From: Parvimonas sp015257355 | GTDB taxonomy: Bacteria; Bacillota; Clostridia; Tissierellales; Peptoniphilaceae | NCBI RefSeq assembly: GCF_050262165.1 | Contig: NZ_CP189844.1 | Strand: one strand, 5' to 3' | DNA: 64,000 bases | Part shown: positions 63,626 to 64,000 of the stretch, in pieces | How positions within the stretch are numbered: position 1 is the stretch's first letter | How the letters are laid out: each line of letters starts with the position of its first letter | Notes under the pieces: model-generated | Seen by the model: only the letters and a program-made list of their open reading frames with translations | What the model was told of the DNA's origin: nothing | Database searches by the model: none | Program-made: the position numbers and the translations under genes

Positions 63626-64000
63626 TTAAAAATTTTCTAAAATCAATCTTGCAAGTCTATCTTCGTTATGCCTTGAATATCCAGATGACTTACTAATCAA
63701 GTTGTCTTCTAAAACTCTTATGTTTAACTTTTTCAAATTTTCTCTTTCTTCATCACTTAATAATAATTGACTTGCATTTTTTCTCTTATATTTCAAATCA
63801 ACTTCTTCAGGAATTATTTCATTATTTACTATAATTGTATCAATTTTAATCCCTTCACAATGCTTATAAATTGCGTTCAAATGATCAGTAACCTTATAAT
63901 CAAAGGTTTCTGTTGATTGATTAACAACATTTAAAATAAAGCAAATTTTTGCTTTGGTATTAGTTAATGCTTCACTTATTTCAGAAATTAATAGATTTGG
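63626..64000 (-). CDS. YvcK-family gluconeogenesis factor (partial, N-terminus outside window)
   Basis: The frame stays open to the right edge, so about 125 C-terminal residues are seen. The family segment PNLLISEISEALTNTKAKICFILNVVNQSTETFDYKVTDHL (edge onward, split here as PNLLISEISEAL ... VTDHLNAIYKH) matches the end of YvcK/CofD-like proteins, which bind UDP-sugars and help control cell wall synthesis and carbon use. The usual neighbours (rapZ, whiA) would lie beyond the window edge. Confidence 0.8.
   Translation of the reverse strand, partial: PNLLISEISEALTNTKAKICFILNVVNQSTETFDYKVTDHLNAIYKHCEGIKIDTIIVNNEIIPEEVDLKYKRKNASQLLLSDEERENLKKLNIRVLEDNLISKSSGYSRHNEDRLARLILENF

Noticed and set aside
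1..64000. Mobile element, prophage or defence island
   Set aside because: No transposase, integrase, toxin-antitoxin, restriction or phage gene was seen, and no flanking inverted or target-site repeats; the window is core chromosome.

Overview
The window is about 64 kb of very AT-rich bacterial chromosome. The gene set points to a low-GC, Gram-positive, fermentative anaerobe. It has a SepF/YlmH/LspA division cluster, a Rex redox regulator, a flavodoxin, HrcA/CIRCE heat-shock control, a T-box leader on leuS, and secreted lipoproteins and a cell-wall-repeat protein. A Peptoniphilaceae-type Firmicute such as Parvimonas fits best, but that is inference; no rRNA is present to confirm it. Almost every gene is on the minus strand. 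I see no tRNA or rRNA gene, prophage, insertion sequence or CRISPR array.

Layout. 1-641: start of a flavinylated reductase lipoprotein, cut by the window edge. 712-6209: dusB-coaX, a small unknown gene, pyrG with an attenuator-like leader, and gdhA. 6219-12692: a damaged stretch holding an ABC-F ATPase, an O-antigen-ligase-like gene and rex, all broken by single-base homopolymer indels, then a second, truncated copy of a crp/acyltransferase/rlmD block. 12693-17263: the intact version of that block plus RNase G. 17345-19323: groESL under a CIRCE element. 19482-22397: zinc-type lipoproteins (ZnuA plus a polyhistidine-triad protein). 22545-26206: nrdAB with NrdR-like boxes. 26376-30655: trmB, a phosphatase, a membrane protein and transketolase. 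30786-34224: hrcA-grpE-dnaK. 34542-38129: flavodoxin and a five-gene run (patatin, phosphoesterase, CYTH, small membrane protein, HAD). 38240-44836: leuS, MATE, hsp33, grpB-like, cspA and tdk. 44839-53735: a long tight run from two PAP2 phosphatases through purA, a HlyD-like protein, yggS, sepF, ylmH, lspA, ung, rluD, a GNAT and a cyclophilin. 53978-62594: glutaredoxin, then dnaJ-prmA-rsmE-mtaB-metG-tatD-rnmV-ksgA. 62750-64000: a 41-residue membrane peptide, a secreted cell-wall-repeat protein, and the end of yvcK.

Most of the window is ordinary core genome: translation and RNA modification, nucleotide supply, protein folding and cell-envelope upkeep. The most consequential observation concerns data quality. 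The 10.2-12.7 kb segment repeats 12.9-15.6 kb with no base substitution I could find outside one garbled site, but with about a dozen indels, mostly in homopolymers, and one 235-bp deletion. Together with the frameshifts in the preceding 4 kb, this looks like a low-quality contig end retained in the assembly rather than real pseudogenes. Biologically, the best leads are regulatory: a terminator abutting the pyrG ribosome binding site, a symmetric variant of CIRCE, a candidate metal operator on the ZnuA/histidine-triad operon, paired NrdR boxes, and a dnaJ operon that has left CIRCE control. I did not find a convincing wholly new multi-gene system.
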